Of a stretch of 5,754 nucleotides of DNA, positions 5,180 to 5,754 are shown piece by piece. A model generated the notes under the pieces. It did not search any database and was not told where the DNA came from. It saw nothing but the letters and a program-made list of their open reading frames with translations. The position numbers and the translations under genes were made by a program. Each line of letters begins with the position of its first letter. Within the stretch, counting starts at the first letter, position 1. Source of the stretch: UMGS1279 sp045534095 (lineage in GTDB: Bacteria > Bacillota > Clostridia > Oscillospirales > Acutalibacteraceae); assembly GCA_045534095.1 (NCBI GenBank), contig JAZSJA010000126.1:1-5754 (forward strand), given 5' to 3'.

Positions 5180-5754
5180 ATGAATTTAAACGGAAATTGG
5201 AGCCTTTACTATTCCCCACAAGATAGTATAAAGGTTTTAAACGTTGCTGAACTTAAAAATAGCGGTATTCCCTCTGTTGAGGCCACCGTTCCCGGCAACG
5301 TAGAACTTGATTTATCCAGAGCCGGTATTTTACCCGAGGATTTATTTAAGGGGTTAAATATTTTACAAGCCGAAAAATATGAAAATTACGAGTGGTGGTA
5401 TGAAAAAACCTTTACCGCTCCCGCCGCACCAAGTGATACCGAAAAGGTTGTTCTTCACTTTGGTGCCGTTGACTGCTTTGCTACATATTATCTTAACGGC
5501 GAAAAAATCGGCCAAAGCGATAATATGTTTATAGCCAACGATTTTGAAGTTACTGAAAAAATCAAATACGGCGAGGAAAACACCCTTGTTGTGCATATTA
5601 CATCGGCAGTTTTAGCAGGAGCCGCTCAGGATATCGAGCCTAATATGGCACTTTTATCCTGGCATCCTACTACAGTAGCCCTCAACGTGCGTAAAGCTCC
5701 CCACTCCTACGGTTGGGATATTATGCCACGTGCTGTAAGTGCGGGTATTTGGCG
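5180..5754 (+). CDS. GH2 beta-mannosidase-like glycoside hydrolase (N-terminal part)
   Basis: The reading frame is open for 191 codons and runs off the right edge. It matches the N-terminal sugar-binding jelly-roll domain of glycoside hydrolase family 2, in the beta-mannosidase-like branch. Marks are NGNWSLYY at the start, VPGNVELDLSRAGILPEDLF (37-56), YEWWYEKTF (70-78), FGAVDCFATYYLNGEKIGQS (94-113) and RKAPHSYGWDIMPRAVSAGIW (171-191), which parallels the RKAQ.S.GWDWGPR...GIWR segment of beta-mannosidases. There is no signal peptide, so the enzyme is probably cytoplasmic and acts on imported manno-oligosaccharides. The catalytic glutamates lie beyond the window. Such enzymes usually have over 800 residues. 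Start: ATG with AAGGAGG 7 nt upstream. Other GH2 activities, such as exo-glucosaminidase or beta-galactosidase, remain possible. Confidence 0.88.
   Translation, partial: MNLNGNWSLYYSPQDSIKVLNVAELKNSGIPSVEATVPGNVELDLSRAGILPEDLFKGLNILQAEKYENYEWWYEKTFTAPAAPSDTEKVVLHFGAVDCFATYYLNGEKIGQSDNMFIANDFEVTEKIKYGEENTLVVHITSAVLAGAAQDIEPNMALLSWHPTTVALNVRKAPHSYGWDIMPRAVSAGIW

Noticed and set aside
5363..5596. Minus-strand 77-codon open frame
   Set aside because: It is antisense to the GH2 gene, whose plus-strand frame carries recognisable family motifs.
1..5754. CRISPR array, tRNA or rRNA genes
   Set aside because: No regularly spaced direct repeats and no recognisable tRNA or rRNA sequence were seen by eye on either strand.

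Overview
The window looks like a low-GC, Gram-positive (Bacillota) genome, most likely a gut-type anaerobic Clostridia/Oscillospirales relative. The reasons are the AT-rich sequence, strong AGGAGG-type ribosome binding sites, extended -10 promoters, a DRTGG/PHP gene pair of the clostridial type, and a beta-mannosidase-like glycosidase beside an AraC regulator. This placement is inference from content; there is no phylogenetic marker gene.

Left third (1-1994): an IS110-family insertion sequence with its DEDD/serine transposase (379-1560). Its long non-coding left end has an extended -10 promoter followed by a foldable RNA of about 165 nt, the position and size expected of the bridge (guide) RNA of this family. 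Short matches between this RNA and the element's edges suggest an element of about 1.45 kb (118-1574) with a GG core. The flanks outside those edges (1-117 and 1573-1668) form a long imperfect inverted repeat with internal hairpins. The simplest reading is that the IS landed inside a small palindromic, MITE-like repeat. Next to the right half lies a frameshifted gene remnant on the minus strand (1642-1925), then a strong bidirectional terminator (1931-1975).

Middle (1995-4955): a compact minus-strand operon, in transcription order: AraC-family regulator with a cupin-like sensor, DRTGG-domain protein, PHP-domain phosphoesterase, multipass membrane acyltransferase. The first three genes are packed tightly: the AraC stop codon lies in the DRTGG ribosome binding site, and DRTGG and PHP share TAATG. 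The acyltransferase follows after 38 bp with its own strong site, and the operon ends at the 1931-1975 terminator.

Right end (4956-5754): a 224-bp divergent control region with one promoter candidate for each direction and a perfect 17-bp palindrome at the predicted start of the rightward transcript. It leads into a GH2 beta-mannosidase-like gene that runs off the window. The layout suggests that the AraC protein senses a sugar and controls the glycosidase and its own operon.

The most interesting object is the IS110 left end with its candidate bridge RNA and target repeat. Nothing in the window is clearly a wholly new system.
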